DNA of 64,000 bases from NCBI RefSeq assembly GCF_016861975.1, contig NZ_BOMB01000038.1, forward strand, positions 1 to 64,000, written 5' to 3'. The notes below the pieces were generated by a model, which did not search any database, was not told the origin of the DNA, and saw only the letters and a list, made by a program, of their open reading frames with translations. The DNA comes from Actinocatenispora rupis (GTDB lineage Bacteria; Actinomycetota; Actinomycetes; Mycobacteriales; Micromonosporaceae). Made by a program: the position numbers and the translations under genes. The number at the start of each line of letters is the position of its first letter. Positions within the stretch are counted from its first letter, which is position 1. This document shows positions 44,655-55,300 of the stretch, piece by piece.

Positions 44655-44728
44655 AGCCGCCTAAGGGAATCGAACCCTTGACCTACGCATTACGAGTGCG
44701 TCGCTCTGGCCGACTGAGCTAAGGCGGC
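44655..44728 (-). tRNA. tRNA-Thr (CGT)
   Basis: The minus strand folds as a full tRNA: acceptor GCCGCCT/AGGCGGC, D arm GCTC-AGTCGGCCA-GAGC, anticodon stem ACGCA/TGCGT with loop CTCGTAA (anticodon CGT), and T arm AAGGG-TTCGATT-CCCTT. CCA is not encoded. The anticodon reads ACG, a threonine codon. Confidence 0.95.
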
Positions 44729-44795
44729 AGCGCGGATGAGTGTACGCGACGGCAGGACGTGGTGCCCAGGCGGTTGCGGGTGGCCGGGACAAGTG

Positions 44796-44810
44796 TTTGA
44801 CTGAGTCAAA
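44796..44810. promoter_or_regulatory. MarR-type operator palindrome
   Basis: TTTGACTGAGTCAAA is a perfect 15-bp dyad with one central base, 31 bp upstream of the MarR-GNAT start. It is AT-rich relative to surroundings and probably mediates autoregulation. Confidence 0.7.
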
Positions 44811-44840
44811 GACCTATGGCGTTCCGTACGGAGGTGAGCC

Positions 44841-45770
44841 GTGTCGGGGATCGAACGGCGGGTGGCGGCGGTCCGTGGCTTCAACCGCTTCTACACCGCG
44901 ATGCTCGGGCTGCTGGAGGCCGACCACCTGCACCTGCCGTACACGCTGACGGAGGCGCGGGTGATGTTCGAGCTGGGCCAGGGCGACCGGGTCGACCTGC
45001 GCGAACTGCGGCAGACACTCGGCCTCGACCCGGGGTACCTGACGCGGATCGTGGCCAAGTTCGAGGCCGCCGGATACCTGCGGCGCGAGCGGTCGGCCGA
45101 CGACGGCCGGCGCCAGGTGGTGTGGCTGACGGAGGCGGGCGCGGCGGAGTTCGGGCAACTGGACAGGCGGGCGGCGGAACAGATCGGGGCGCTGCTCGCG
45201 AGGCTGCCGGAGCCGGACCAGCACCGGCTGGTGGAGTCCATGGGCACGGTCCGTACGCTGCTCGACCGCGACCCCGCCGACCGGGTCGTACTGCGGGCGC
45301 CGCGGCCGGGCGAGCTGGGCTGGGTGGTGTCGCGCAACGGCGCCCTCTACGCGGCCGAGTACGGCTGGGACGAGTCGTACGAGGCGCTGGTGGCGCGGAT
45401 CGTCGCCGACTACGTCGACCACCGCGACCCGGAACGCGAGGCGTGCTGGATCGCCGAACGCGCCGGCGTACCGGTCGGCAGCGTGTTCTGCGTACGCGCC
45501 GACGAGCCGGACACCGCGAAGCTGCGGCTGCTGCTGGTCGAGCCGTCCGCCCGCGGGCTCGGCATCGGCGCCCGCCTCGTCGACGAGTGCCTCCGGTACG
45601 CGACGCGCGTCGGGTACCGGCGCATGGTGCTGTGGACCAACGACGTGCTCACCGCGGCGCGCCGGATCTACACCCGGGCCGGGTTCGAACTGGTCGACGC
45701 GGAGAAGCACCACAGCTTCGGGCACGACCTGGTCGGCGAGACCTGGGCGCGACCGCTCGGGGGTGACTGA
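44841..45770 (+). CDS. MarR-GNAT fusion regulator/acetyltransferase
   Basis: The 309-residue protein has a MarR winged helix (about 30-145, with LRQTLGLDPGYLTRIVAKFEAAGYL and RSADDGRRQVVWLTEAG) followed by a GNAT acetyltransferase domain with the acetyl-CoA motif VEPSARGLGIGARLVDE. Such fusions are known in bacteria and may sense or acetylate a small amine. The ribosome site GGAGGTGAGCC is excellent. A palindromic operator lies just upstream. The small membrane gene follows after 2 bp. Confidence 0.92.
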   Translation: MSGIERRVAAVRGFNRFYTAMLGLLEADHLHLPYTLTEARVMFELGQGDRVDLRELRQTLGLDPGYLTRIVAKFEAAGYLRRERSADDGRRQVVWLTEAGAAEFGQLDRRAAEQIGALLARLPEPDQHRLVESMGTVRTLLDRDPADRVVLRAPRPGELGWVVSRNGALYAAEYGWDESYEALVARIVADYVDHRDPEREACWIAERAGVPVGSVFCVRADEPDTAKLRLLLVEPSARGLGIGARLVDECLRYATRVGYRRMVLWTNDVLTAARRIYTRAGFELVDAEKHHSFGHDLVGETWARPLGGD

Positions 45771-45772
45771 CC

Positions 45773-45940
45773 ATGGGCGGGCTGCTGTTCACCGCCGGCA
45801 TCGCCGTACTGCTCGGGCTGGCGCAGTTGCTCGGACTCGCCGCGGACTCCCGTGACGGCCGCGACTGGCACCCCCGCGAACCGGAGCACCGCGCGGACGT
45901 CGTACCGCTGCGTCCGAGGCGGCACCGCCCCGCCGCATGA
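45773..45940 (+). CDS. Small single-helix membrane protein (paralog of 34943 gene)
   Basis: The 55-residue protein MGGLLFTAGIAVLLGLAQLLG has one N-terminal membrane helix and a polar tail with DSRDGRDWHPREPE, then arginine-rich residues. It matches the protein at 34943 in the DSRD-DWH-P-E motif. It begins 2 bp after the MarR-GNAT stop, so it is probably co-transcribed with it. Function unknown. Confidence 0.7.
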   Translation: MGGLLFTAGIAVLLGLAQLLGLAADSRDGRDWHPREPEHRADVVPLRPRRHRPAA

Positions 45941-46003
45941 CGACACGGCACCGTCCCGCGGCGTGACGTCACCGCGGGGCGGGATGCCTGGCGTACCAAG
46001 GGA

Positions 46004-47284
46004 TCAGGGGGTTGCGGCGGCGGCGCGGGCGGCGTCCGCGGCCTGCTTGCGGGCGACGCCGTCGCGGTTGTCGTACCGGCGGAAGCTGGGCAGCGCGAAC
46101 GCGAGCACGAGCGTACCGAGGACGCACAGGATGCCGCCGGACACGATCGAGCCGGTGACGCCGGTGAACCGGGCGACGAGGCCGCCGCGCAGGTTGCCGA
46201 GCGACGGGCCGCTGGAGTAGCTGAGCATCTCGACGCCGGCGAGGCGACCGCGCAGGTGGTCGGGGATGGTCTGGTTCCACACCATGCCCCGGAACATGCC
46301 GCTGACCTGGTCGGCGGCGCCCGCGACGACCAGGCACGCGAGGGCCAGCCACAGCGACGGCGACAGCCCGAAGCCCGCGATCGCCGCGCCCCAGCACCCC
46401 GCCGCGACCACGATCGCCACCCCGTGCCGGTGTACCCGGCCGGTCCAGCCCGAGGTGAGCGACGCGGCGAGACCGCCGACCGACTCCGCCGTGTACAGCA
46501 TCCCGAGTACGGTCGGGCCGCCGAGACGGTGCGCCACGAACGGGTACAGGGCCAGCGGCATGCCGAAGAACATCGCGTTGATGTCCACCAGGTACGTGCC
46601 AAGCAGTTCCTTGCGGCTCGCCGCGTACCGGAGGCCGACGAGGATGCCGCGCACGCTGGGGCGGTCCGCGTCCGGCGGCGGCGGGACCGCGCGTACGGCG
46701 ACGAGGCAGCCCAACGACACCGCGAACGTCACCAGGTCCAGCCCGTACGCGAAGGGCAGGCCGGCCCAGGCGATCAGCGCGCCGCCGAGCAGCGGCCCGA
46801 TGAGCGAGCCGATGGTGCTGCGCATGGAGGTGAGCGCGCTGGCCGCGGGGATCTCGTGCGGCGCCACGAGCCGCGGCACCATCGAGTCGAGTGCGGGCCG
46901 TTGCAGCCCGTCGAGGGTGGCGATCAGCGCGGCGACCACGTACAGGATCCAGAGCAGAGGGTGCGGCAGCAGCGCGTTCACGACGAGGGCCGCGGTGAGC
47001 ACGGTGAAGCCGGCCTCGGCCGCGAGTACCAGCTTGCGCCGGTCGAGGTAGTCGGCGAGTGCGCCGCCGACCAGCGCGGTGACCAGCAGCGGCGCGAACT
47101 CGACGACACCGAGCAGGCCGACCAGCAGCGGCGCGTTCGTCAACGTCGCCACCTGGTACGGGATGGCGATGTACGTGACCATCGAGCCGAGGAACGTCAC
47201 CGCCGACGCCACGTACGACAGGCGGAAGTCGCGCGAGGTCCGCAACGGGGTCAGGTCGAGCGCCCAGCGGCGCGCAGCGGTCAC
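46004..47284 (-). CDS. MFS exporter, EntS/siderophore-exporter-like
   Basis: The 426-residue protein has about 12 membrane helices with the MFS loop motif GGALADYLDRRKLVL, a form of the conserved G-x-x-x-D-R-x-x-R/K sequence. The arrangement resembles the EntS/MFS_3 group of exporters, often for siderophores, macrolides or other drugs. The GTG start lies in a divergent gap with the other MFS gene. The C-terminus is Ala-rich. The substrate is unknown. Confidence 0.87.
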   Translation of the reverse strand: MTAARRWALDLTPLRTSRDFRLSYVASAVTFLGSMVTYIAIPYQVATLTNAPLLVGLLGVVEFAPLLVTALVGGALADYLDRRKLVLAAEAGFTVLTAALVVNALLPHPLLWILYVVAALIATLDGLQRPALDSMVPRLVAPHEIPAASALTSMRSTIGSLIGPLLGGALIAWAGLPFAYGLDLVTFAVSLGCLVAVRAVPPPPDADRPSVRGILVGLRYAASRKELLGTYLVDINAMFFGMPLALYPFVAHRLGGPTVLGMLYTAESVGGLAASLTSGWTGRVHRHGVAIVVAAGCWGAAIAGFGLSPSLWLALACLVVAGAADQVSGMFRGMVWNQTIPDHLRGRLAGVEMLSYSSGPSLGNLRGGLVARFTGVTGSIVSGGILCVLGTLVLAFALPSFRRYDNRDGVARKQAADAARAAAATP

Positions 47285-47381
47285 GAGTCCGCATCGTCTC
47301 CCTACGGCGGCGCGGGTGTCGATCGATTTTGTGGTGGGGCTCTCCCGATACCGACTTGCCGGGCGGCCAGTAGGTGGCCGT

Positions 47382-47407
47382 ACCCTGATTCCGCACCCTG
47401 ATTCCGC
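47382..47407. repeat. Perfect tandem 13-bp repeat upstream of DHA2 exporter
   Basis: ACCCTGATTCCGC occurs twice head to tail in the 170-bp gap between the divergent MFS genes, starting about 73 bp before the exporter start. It could be a tandem site for a regulator. Confidence 0.65.
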
Positions 47408-47454
47408 GCGTCACGCACCCCGCGCCCCTTTTCCGTACCCCCATCGGGAGAACC

Positions 47455-49116
47455 ATGTCCACCGCCACCGCGCCCTCCGGGCAGGACACCTGGGAACGGC
47501 CGAAACTGTCCTCGGCCGGCATCTGGGTGATCGTCATCGGCCTCATGCTCGGGATGCTGCTGGCCGCGCTCGACCAGACGATCGTGGCCACCGCCCTGCC
47601 GACCATCGTCGGCAAGCTCGGCGGCCTGGAGCACTACTCGTGGGTGACCACCGCGTACCTGCTCACGTCGACCGCGTCGACACCGCTCTACGGCAAGCTC
47701 TCCGACCTGTACGGTCGGCGCCCGCTCATCCTCGTCTCGATCGGCCTGTTCCTCGCCGGCTCGCTGCTCGCCGGCATCTCGCAGAACATGACCGAGCTGA
47801 TCTTCACCCGCGGCCTCCAGGGCCTCGGCGGCGGCGGGCTGATGACGCTGGCGTTCACGATCATCTCGGACATCGTGCCGCCGCGGGACCGCGGCAAGTA
47901 CCAGGGTGTGTTCGGGGCGGTGTTCGGGCTGTCGTCGGTGGCCGGGCCGCTGGTCGGCGGCTACTTCGCGGACCACAACTGGCGCTGGATCTTCTACATC
48001 AACCTGCCGCTCGGCATCGCCGCGCTCATCGTGATCAACATCGTGCTGCGCAAGGTGCCGCACCGGAAGGCCAGCCACCGCATCGACTACCTGGGCGCCG
48101 CGCTGCTCGTCGCGTCCGTCGTCTGCCTGCTGCTGATGACCACCTGGGGCGGCAACGAGTACGCCTGGGCCTCGCCGACGATCATCGGCCTCGGCGCCGC
48201 CGGCGTACTCCTCGCCGTGGCGTTCTGCGTGGTCGAGGCGCGGGCGGCCGAACCGATCCTGCCGCTCGGCCTGTTCCGGCGGAAGACGTACACGCTGTCG
48301 ATCGTGGCGTCGTTCATCCTCGGCGCCGGCATGTTCGGCTCGATCATGTACATGCCGATGTACCTGCAGATCGTCCGCGGCAACTCACCGACGACGTCCG
48401 GCCTGCTGATGCTGCCCATGATGGTCGGCGTACTGGTCACGTCCGTGATCGGCGGGCGCATCATCTCCAAGCTCGGCAAGTACAAGTGGATCACGGTGGC
48501 GGGGACGGTCGTGATGGCGGCCGGGATCGCGCTGTGCGCCACGATGAAGGTGGACACCGCGATGGGTGTCATCTTCCTGTTCCTGGTGATCATCGGGGTC
48601 GGGCTCGGCATGTGCATGCAGCCGATGGTGCTGGCCGCGCAGGACGGGCTGGCCCCGCACGAACTCGGCGCCGGTACCGCGTCGATGACGTTCCTGCGGC
48701 AGCTGGGCGGGTCGTTCGGGGTGGCGGCGTTCGGTGCGGTGATGACCGCGCGGCTCAACCACTGGATGGGCGACCTGATGCCGCCGGCGACGGCGAAGCT
48801 GAAGGGCCAGATCGCCGCCTGGATGCGCGACCACCCGGGGCAGCCGCTGCCGAAGTCGCTGTCCGTACCGCACGGTGGTGGTGGCGGCGGCATCGACGCG
48901 AGTTCGCTGCGCGACCCGAAGATGATCCAGGCGCTGCCGGCGCCGATCCGGGACGCCGTGCACCTCGCGTTCACGCACACGCTGTCGACGCTGTTCGTCG
49001 TGTCCGCCGCCGTCGCCGTACTGGCGATCGTGGTGACGCTGTTCCTGCCGAACCACGAGCTGTCGTCGTCCGCGCCGGTGGACGACCCGGAGGCGCAGGC
49101 CGCCGCGCTCGGCTGA
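47455..49116 (+). CDS. DHA2-family multidrug MFS exporter (EmrB/QacA-like)
   Basis: The 553-residue transporter has about 14 helices, with the motif [14 protein letters not shown] in helix 1 and the loop [14 protein letters not shown], which define the EmrB/QacA drug:proton antiporters. The C-terminus has an insert with a Gly-rich stretch (HGGGGGGID). It is probably an efflux pump for a hydrophobic compound. The divergent partner may be a second exporter. Confidence 0.92.
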   Translation: MSTATAPSGQDTWERPKLSSAGIWVIVIGLMLGMLLAALDQTIVATALPTIVGKLGGLEHYSWVTTAYLLTSTASTPLYGKLSDLYGRRPLILVSIGLFLAGSLLAGISQNMTELIFTRGLQGLGGGGLMTLAFTIISDIVPPRDRGKYQGVFGAVFGLSSVAGPLVGGYFADHNWRWIFYINLPLGIAALIVINIVLRKVPHRKASHRIDYLGAALLVASVVCLLLMTTWGGNEYAWASPTIIGLGAAGVLLAVAFCVVEARAAEPILPLGLFRRKTYTLSIVASFILGAGMFGSIMYMPMYLQIVRGNSPTTSGLLMLPMMVGVLVTSVIGGRIISKLGKYKWITVAGTVVMAAGIALCATMKVDTAMGVIFLFLVIIGVGLGMCMQPMVLAAQDGLAPHELGAGTASMTFLRQLGGSFGVAAFGAVMTARLNHWMGDLMPPATAKLKGQIAAWMRDHPGQPLPKSLSVPHGGGGGGIDASSLRDPKMIQALPAPIRDAVHLAFTHTLSTLFVVSAAVAVLAIVVTLFLPNHELSSSAPVDDPEAQAAALG

Positions 49117-49122
49117 CCGGAC

Positions 49123-49155
49123 CTGCCGGCCGGGCATCCGACGCCCGGCCGGCAG
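49123..49155 (+). terminator. Hairpin after DHA2 exporter
   Basis: A perfect 13-bp stem (CTGCCGGCCGGGC) with a 7-base loop starts 7 bp after the stop. Confidence 0.7.
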
Positions 49156-49192
49156 CTACCGGAATGTGACGCCGGACACTAGCCTGGCGATC

Positions 49193-50830
49193 ATGCGGAG
49201 CACGATGCAGGACGGGCCGCTCCGGCTGGCCCGCATCCTCGAACACGGCAGTACGGTGCACGGCGCCACCGAGGTCGTCACGTGGACCGCCGACGGCCCA
49301 CGAACCACCACGTACGCCCAGGTCGGGCGGGACGCGGCGCGGCTCGCGCACGCGCTGCGCGAGCTGGGCGTCACCGGCGACCAGCGGGTCGGCACGTTCT
49401 GCTGGAACAACGCCGAACACCTGGTCGCGTACATGGCGGTGCCGGCGATGGGTGCGGTGCTGCACCCGCTCAACATCCGGCTCCCCGCCGAGCAGCTCGT
49501 GTACGTGGCGAACCAGGCCGAGGACAGGGTCGTCCTCGTCGACGGCACGCTGATCCCGGCGCTCGCCCGCGTACTTCCCCGGTTGACGACCGTGGAGCAC
49601 GTGATCGTCGTCGGCGCCGGGGACACGACGCCGCTCGCGGACAGCGGCAAGACGCTCCACTCGTACGAGGAGTTGCTCGCGGGGCGGCCCGAGACGTTCG
49701 ACTGGCCGGACGGGGACGAGCACGACGCCGCCGCGATCTGCTACAGCTCCGGGACGGTCGGCAACCCCAAGGGCGTCGCGTACTCCCACCGGTCGATCTG
49801 GCTGCACTCGATGCAGGTCGGGATGGCCGAGTCGTTCGGGTTCTCGCCGCTGACCCGGTCGCTCGTGGTGGTGCCGATGTTCCACGTGATGGCGTGGGGC
49901 ATCCCGCACGCGGCGTTCATGAGCGGGGTCACGCTGATCATGCCGGACCGGTTCCTCCAGCCGGAACCGCTGGCCGCGATGATCGCCGCCGCGAAACCGA
50001 CCCACGCCGCGGCCGTACCGTCGATCTGGACCGGGCTGCTGGCGCACCTGAACGCGTACCCGACCGACACGTCGTCGCTGTCAGAGGTGATCGTCGGCGG
50101 GTCCGCCTGCCCCGAGGCGCTGATGCGCGGCTTCGACGAGCACGGCATCCGCATCGTGCACGCGTGGGGCATGACGGAGACGTCGCCGCTCGGTTCGGTC
50201 GCCCGCCCGCCGGTCGGCGTGACCGGCGCCGACGAGTGGCGGTACCGGCTCACCCAGGGACGCGTACCGGCCAGCGTGCAGGCGCGGATCGTCGGGCCGG
50301 ACGGCAGGGTCGCGCCCAACGACGGCGAGGCCGTCGGCGAGCTGGAAGTACGCGGGCCGTGGATCACCGGGCGCTACCTCGACTCCGACGAGCCCGACCC
50401 GGACCGCTTCGACGACGGCTGGCTGCGTACCGGGGACGTCGGCACGCTCACCGCCGACGGGTACCTGACGCTCACCGACCGGGCCAAGGACGTGATCAAG
50501 TCCGGCGGCGAGTGGATCAGTTCGGTCGAACTGGAGAACCACCTCATGGCGCACCCGGCCGTACTGGAGGCCGCGGTCGTCGGCGTACCGGACCCGCGCT
50601 GGGAGGAACGGCCGCTGGCCAGCGTCGTACTCCGGGAGGGTGCCACGGCCACGCCCGCCGAACTCCAGGCGTTCCTCGCCGAGCGGATCCCGCGCTGGCA
50701 GCTGCCGGAACGCTGGACGTTCATCACCGAGGTACCGAAGACGACGGTCGGCAAGTTCGACAAGAAGGTCCTGCGCGCCCGGTACGCCGCGGGCGAGCTG
50801 ACCGTGGACAACCTCCGGGAAACCACCTGA
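49193..50830 (+). CDS. Long-chain fatty acid-CoA ligase-like AMP-forming enzyme
   Basis: The 545-residue enzyme belongs to the acyl-CoA synthetase group, which makes an acyl-adenylate and then a CoA thioester. The ATP loop is YSSGTVGNPKGVAYSH, later motifs are GMTETSPLG and DGWLRTGDVG, and the catalytic Lys is in KTTVGKFDKK. The ATG that begins MRSTMQDGPL is the usual start for this subgroup. It could activate medium- or long-chain fatty acids. No adjacent acyl-carrier genes are seen. Confidence 0.93.
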   Translation: MRSTMQDGPLRLARILEHGSTVHGATEVVTWTADGPRTTTYAQVGRDAARLAHALRELGVTGDQRVGTFCWNNAEHLVAYMAVPAMGAVLHPLNIRLPAEQLVYVANQAEDRVVLVDGTLIPALARVLPRLTTVEHVIVVGAGDTTPLADSGKTLHSYEELLAGRPETFDWPDGDEHDAAAICYSSGTVGNPKGVAYSHRSIWLHSMQVGMAESFGFSPLTRSLVVVPMFHVMAWGIPHAAFMSGVTLIMPDRFLQPEPLAAMIAAAKPTHAAAVPSIWTGLLAHLNAYPTDTSSLSEVIVGGSACPEALMRGFDEHGIRIVHAWGMTETSPLGSVARPPVGVTGADEWRYRLTQGRVPASVQARIVGPDGRVAPNDGEAVGELEVRGPWITGRYLDSDEPDPDRFDDGWLRTGDVGTLTADGYLTLTDRAKDVIKSGGEWISSVELENHLMAHPAVLEAAVVGVPDPRWEERPLASVVLREGATATPAELQAFLAERIPRWQLPERWTFITEVPKTTVGKFDKKVLRARYAAGELTVDNLRETT

Positions 50831-50849
50831 GCGGAACGGGGGTACCGAT

Positions 50850-50881
50850 CCGGGTCGTCACGGATGGTCGTGACGACCCGG
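50850..50881 (+). terminator. Hairpin after acyl-CoA ligase
   Basis: CCGGGTCGTCACG and its complement form a 13-bp stem with a 6-base loop, 20 bp after the stop. Confidence 0.65.
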
Positions 50882-50900
50882 CCGTTCCTACGCTCCACGC

Positions 50901-51521
50901 ATGACCTCGATCCCCACCCCCGCCCCGGTCGCGCCGCCCCGCCCGGCCTCGATCGCGCTGGTCGCCGCGCCCGCGCTGTGGTTCGCCGGCTGGGCCGTCA
51001 TGCGGCTGCGTACCGGCTCCGGCCCCGGCGTCGCGTGGACCACCGCGCACTCGCTGTGGATCGTGACGTTCGGCCTGTTCGCGGTCGGCTGCGTCGGACT
51101 CGCCCGCCTCGCCGGTGGACGTACCGCGGCGGTCACCGCGGCCGTGGTGGCGCTCGCCGGCGCCGTTGCCACCGGCGTACAGATGGTCGTGGACCTGGCC
51201 GTCGGGTTCGCCCCCGACCAGACCACCATGAGCGCCCGGTACGACAGCGTCTTCGCCGTCCCCGGGGTCAAGCTGATCTGCTACGACCTCGGCCCCGTCG
51301 TCTTCTACGTCGGGCTGCTCGCCCTGCTGGTCGTCGCCGCGGTACGCCGGGCCGCACCCGCAAGGCTCGTCGTACTCGCCGGCGTCGGCATCGTCGCCGC
51401 GGGCGTCGGCCACGGCCTCCCCGGCGTACTCCGGATCGTGGAAGGCATCGGCGCGCTGCTCATCCTCGCCGCCCTCGCCGGCATCGTCCGGGCCCGCCGC
51501 ACCGGCACGCCGCGCCCCTGA
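50901..51521 (+). CDS. Six-helix membrane protein of unknown function
   Basis: The 206-residue protein has a Pro-rich start and about six hydrophobic helices (ASIALVAAPALWFAGWAV, LWIVTFGLFAVGCVGLARL and others). I do not recognise a family. It sits alone between two hairpins, so it is probably a single-gene transcript. Confidence 0.75.
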   Translation: MTSIPTPAPVAPPRPASIALVAAPALWFAGWAVMRLRTGSGPGVAWTTAHSLWIVTFGLFAVGCVGLARLAGGRTAAVTAAVVALAGAVATGVQMVVDLAVGFAPDQTTMSARYDSVFAVPGVKLICYDLGPVVFYVGLLALLVVAAVRRAAPARLVVLAGVGIVAAGVGHGLPGVLRIVEGIGALLILAALAGIVRARRTGTPRP

Positions 51522-51540
51522 CCCGACCCGGACACGACTC

Positions 51541-51568
51541 GGGGCCGTCGGCACCCGCCGACAGCCCC
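51541..51568. terminator. Bidirectional hairpin between convergent genes
   Basis: A 12-bp stem with one mismatch and an ACCC loop lies between the stop of the six-helix protein and the stop of ppa, so it can end both. Confidence 0.65.
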
Positions 51569-51587
51569 GCAGTACGCAGAAAACGGC

Positions 51588-52121
51588 TCAGTGACCGGGG
51601 AACGGGTGCACGCCCGGGTCGTGGTACTCGCCGCTCGCCACGGCCTCCTTGTACCGGCCGAACGAACGCTCGATCTCCGCCTCCGCCTCGGACCGCCCCA
51701 CCCAGGACGCGCCCTCGACGCTCTTGCCCGGCTCCAGATCCTTGTACACCTCGAAGAAGTGCTGGATCTCCAGCTTCTCGAACTCCGGCAGGTGGTGCAC
51801 GTCGCGCAGGTGGTCCTGCCGCGGGTCACCCGCCGGCACGCAGACGACCTTGTCGTCCGGCCCCTTCTCGTCCGTCATCCGGAACATGCCGATCGCCCGG
51901 CACTTGATCAGGCACCCCGGGAACGTCGGCTCGCGCAACAGCACGAGCGCGTCCAGCGGGTCACCGTCCTGCCCCAGCGTCGTCTCGACGAACCCATAGT
52001 CCGCCGGGTACTGCGTCGCGGTGAACAGCGTCCGGTCCAGGCGGATCCGGCCCGACTCGTGATCCACCTCGTACTTGTTGCGCTGCCCCTTGGGGATCTC
52101 AATCGTGACGTCGAACTCCAC
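51588..52121 (-). CDS. ppa: Inorganic pyrophosphatase (family I)
   Basis: The 177-residue enzyme hydrolyses pyrophosphate from biosynthesis. The conserved active-site sequences [25 protein letters not shown] and the Asp cluster GDPLDALVL are clear. I chose the GTG that yields [12 protein letters not shown] because GGAGG is eight bases upstream and the family normally begins there. An ATG five codons earlier is possible. It is divergent from the giant dacB gene, with a 191-bp gap that shows no other gene. Confidence 0.95.
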   Translation of the reverse strand: MEFDVTIEIPKGQRNKYEVDHESGRIRLDRTLFTATQYPADYGFVETTLGQDGDPLDALVLLREPTFPGCLIKCRAIGMFRMTDEKGPDDKVVCVPAGDPRQDHLRDVHHLPEFEKLEIQHFFEVYKDLEPGKSVEGASWVGRSEAEAEIERSFGRYKEAVASGEYHDPGVHPFPGH

Positions 52122-52312
52122 GCCCCGGTCCTCCATTCGCTCCCGGCGACAGGCCGGCACCGGCCAGAATGACTGTTCAGCTCGCGACGGCGCGGGCACA
52201 TCCGCCCGGTACGGCTGAGGTACGCCACGACACCGGCCCCGGTGCCGGCCGTCACTCAGTACCGGTCCAGTAGTGTCGCGCAGGCGTACCGGGGAGGCGT
52301 GGGGAGGGCCAT

Positions 52313-55300
52313 GTGACGAGGGATTGCACACATCTGAACGGTCACTCCCCGGACGACCCGGACGATTCCACCACCTCTGCGTCACCGTACGACACCGCAC
52401 CGCACACCGGCCCGGACACATCGTCCAAATCCGACCCCGCCCCCTCAACCCCCTCCGCCCCGTCCTCCACCGACTCCGCATCTTCCTCCGACTCCACGTC
52501 TTCCTTCGGTACTGAAGGGCCATCCGGCGCTGAAGACGCCTCCTCCGCTGCTGCTTCCTCGGGCTCCGCGTCATCCTCCGCCGATTCCGCGGGGGGTTCG
52601 TCCGGCGCCAGCCAAGATTCGTCCGGCGCCGCCGGTGACGATTCCGGGGAACGGTCCAGAGCCGAGTCGTCGGGTGCCGAGCCGGGTGATGCCGAGGCCG
52701 ACCCGGCACGACCCGATTCCGAGCCCGCCGCCGATTCCGGCCCATCCGAGGACTCCGCAGCCGCAGTGACCGACACGCCGCCGCACGCCACCTCTGACAC
52801 CGCGCCGCCCCCCGACGTTCCGCCCGCTGAGGCGAGCAGCACGGCCGACTCCGGGCAGGGCATCGATTCCGGTTCCGACGCCGCTTCCGGTTCCGACGCC
52901 GCTTCCGGTTCCGACGCCACATCTTCTGGTTCCGGCGCCACGCCCGGTTCCGGCGTCGATCCCAACTCCGACGACGCGTCCGGCTCGGACGGGGCTGCGG
53001 GCTCGGATCGCGCTCGCGACCTCGATGAGGCTTCCGCCTCCGAAGGCGCTCGCGATCTCGATGCCGGCTCGGGCCTGGATTCCGGCTCTGACTTCGCTCA
53101 CGCTCGGGACGATGCTTCGGACTCCGGTACCGCTCCCGGTTCGGACGTGACGGACCTGTCCGCGGCCAGTACCGGTTCGGCCGGCTCGGCGACGCCGTCC
53201 GGGGCCGATCCGGTGCAGGCCGACGATGCGGGCGCCGACGGGGCCGGCGACGACGCGGGGCTGCCCGTGGACAGTACGGCGGACCGCGGGAGCGTGGACG
53301 CCACGGCGGACGAGGCCGGATCCGTTGCAGCGGAAGGTAAGCAGCCTACGTCCCCGGACGACACCGCCGTCGCGGAGGGCTCGACCGACGACGCCACCGG
53401 ATCCCGTTGGTACGAAACGGATTCTGCATCGGACGAACCGGGCGACCGGTCAACCGCCACGGACGGGGAACGGTCCGACGACCCCGACACGGGCGCGGAC
53501 GGGTCCGATCCGTTGGCGTACAAGGGAACCAGCTCTGCCGGCGAGTCCACAGAACGCGGCGCGGAGACCGAAGAGGCACGGCCGGAGGGCGTCGAACCGA
53601 CGGTCGTCGGCGCCGAGGCTGGCGCCGGCGTCGCGGACGGCTCCGCGATCGATGGCGGGGCTGCGGATCCGGCCGCACCGCACGGCGACGGCAGCGGTTC
53701 GGCGGCCACCGATCGCGACAACGGTTCCTCGGACGGCGCAGGAGTCGACAGTCCCTCGGACGGCGCGGGAGTCGACGGTGTCCCCGGCGACCTCTCGGCT
53801 GGTACCGGCTCGGGCGCGGCGAGTGACGACGCGGCGGGCGAGGTCCCAGGCTCCGCCGACGGCGATGCGGACACCACCGACGAGCGCCGGATCGTTGCCA
53901 CGACAGGGAAAGCAGCCTCCGGGTACGACGACTCCGCGACTGCAGGCCCTGCGTCGGCGGACGAGAACACGGGAGCGGCGGGCGGCTCGCCGGCGCAGTA
54001 CCCGGGTGGCGGGCCGGACATCGGTGCCACGCAAGCGATCCCCGTCGTACGCGGGGGTGAAGCCGGCGCACGGTCGACCGCGCGTGACGACGCCGGGGCG
54101 GGGACCGACCCGGACAGGTACGAGGGATCCGGTGCGGCGGCGCGGAACGGCGACGCCGCGGCCCGGTCGGAGCGTCCGGCCTGGCCGGTCGACCCGGACG
54201 CGACCCAGGTCATCCGGCTGCCCAGGGACGAGCCCGCCACGGCACAGGCCGACCAGCCCACTGCGCCGACCGACCTCGACTCGACGCAGATCATCCGGCT
54301 GCCCCGGGAGTCGGACGGCGATCGGCCGCCCGCCGACCCCGACGCTACGCAGTCCATGCAGTTGCCCGAGGACGAGCCCGCGGATCTGGACTCGACGCAG
54401 GTCATCCGTCTGCCCGACGACGATGCCGGGGCACCGCAGACCGACGAACCGGCACCGGCCGACCTCGACTCGACCCAGGTCATCCGGCAGCCCGACGACG
54501 AGCCCGACTCAGCACGGCCCGACCTCGACTCGACCCAGGTCATCCGGCTGGAAGAGGACACACCAGCGAAGCCGGACGGTCCAACGAACCTGGACTCGCC
54601 CCAGGCCATTCGACGCGACGACGACGCAGCCGCCCCGGCGGATCCTGACTCGACCCAGATCGTGCGGCTGCCCGACGATGTCGAGGCGCCACAGGCCGAC
54701 GAGCCGACACGAGCCGATCTCGACTCGACCCAGGTCATCCGGCTCGACGAGGACGCAGCGGCGAAGCCGGACGGCCCCGCCGACCTGGACTCGACGCAGG
54801 TCATCCGGCTGCCCAAGGACGGGCCCGGCACCGAACCGAACGACAAGCCAGCCGACCCCGACTCGACCCAGGTCATCCGGCTCGACGAGGGCACACCGGG
54901 CGACGGGAAGCCGGCGGAGGAGCCGACACAGCATCTCGCGCCGCCGCCCGACAAGGACACGGACGCGACGCAGGCGATCGAGCGGCCGGCGGGCGAGCCG
55001 CGTACGCCGGTCGATCCGGACGCGACGACGGTCATCCGGTTCCCGGACCGGGCGGCGAAGGCACCGGACACCGAGCGGGAGGACGGCGACGAGCCGGCCG
55101 GGACGCGTCCCGACGATCCGGACGCGACGCAGGTCATCCGCCTGCCCAGGAACGACGACGGCAGTACGCGGTGGCCGGACTGGCCGGTCGCCAAGCCGTC
55201 CGGGCCGTCGACGGCGCCCGAAGCTCCGACGTCCGGTCCGTCGACGCCGTCCGGCCCGTCAGCGTCACCGTCGACCCCGCCCGGCACACCGGCGTCCGGT

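Noticed and set aside
44655-44728. tRNA-Thr as an active integration site of a nearby element
   Set aside because: No integrase and no second copy of the tRNA 3' end were recognised in the window, so only a scar is suggested.
54193-55141. Regular repeats as a CRISPR array
   Set aside because: The repeats are degenerate, in frame and coding, with variable spacing. No cas genes are present.
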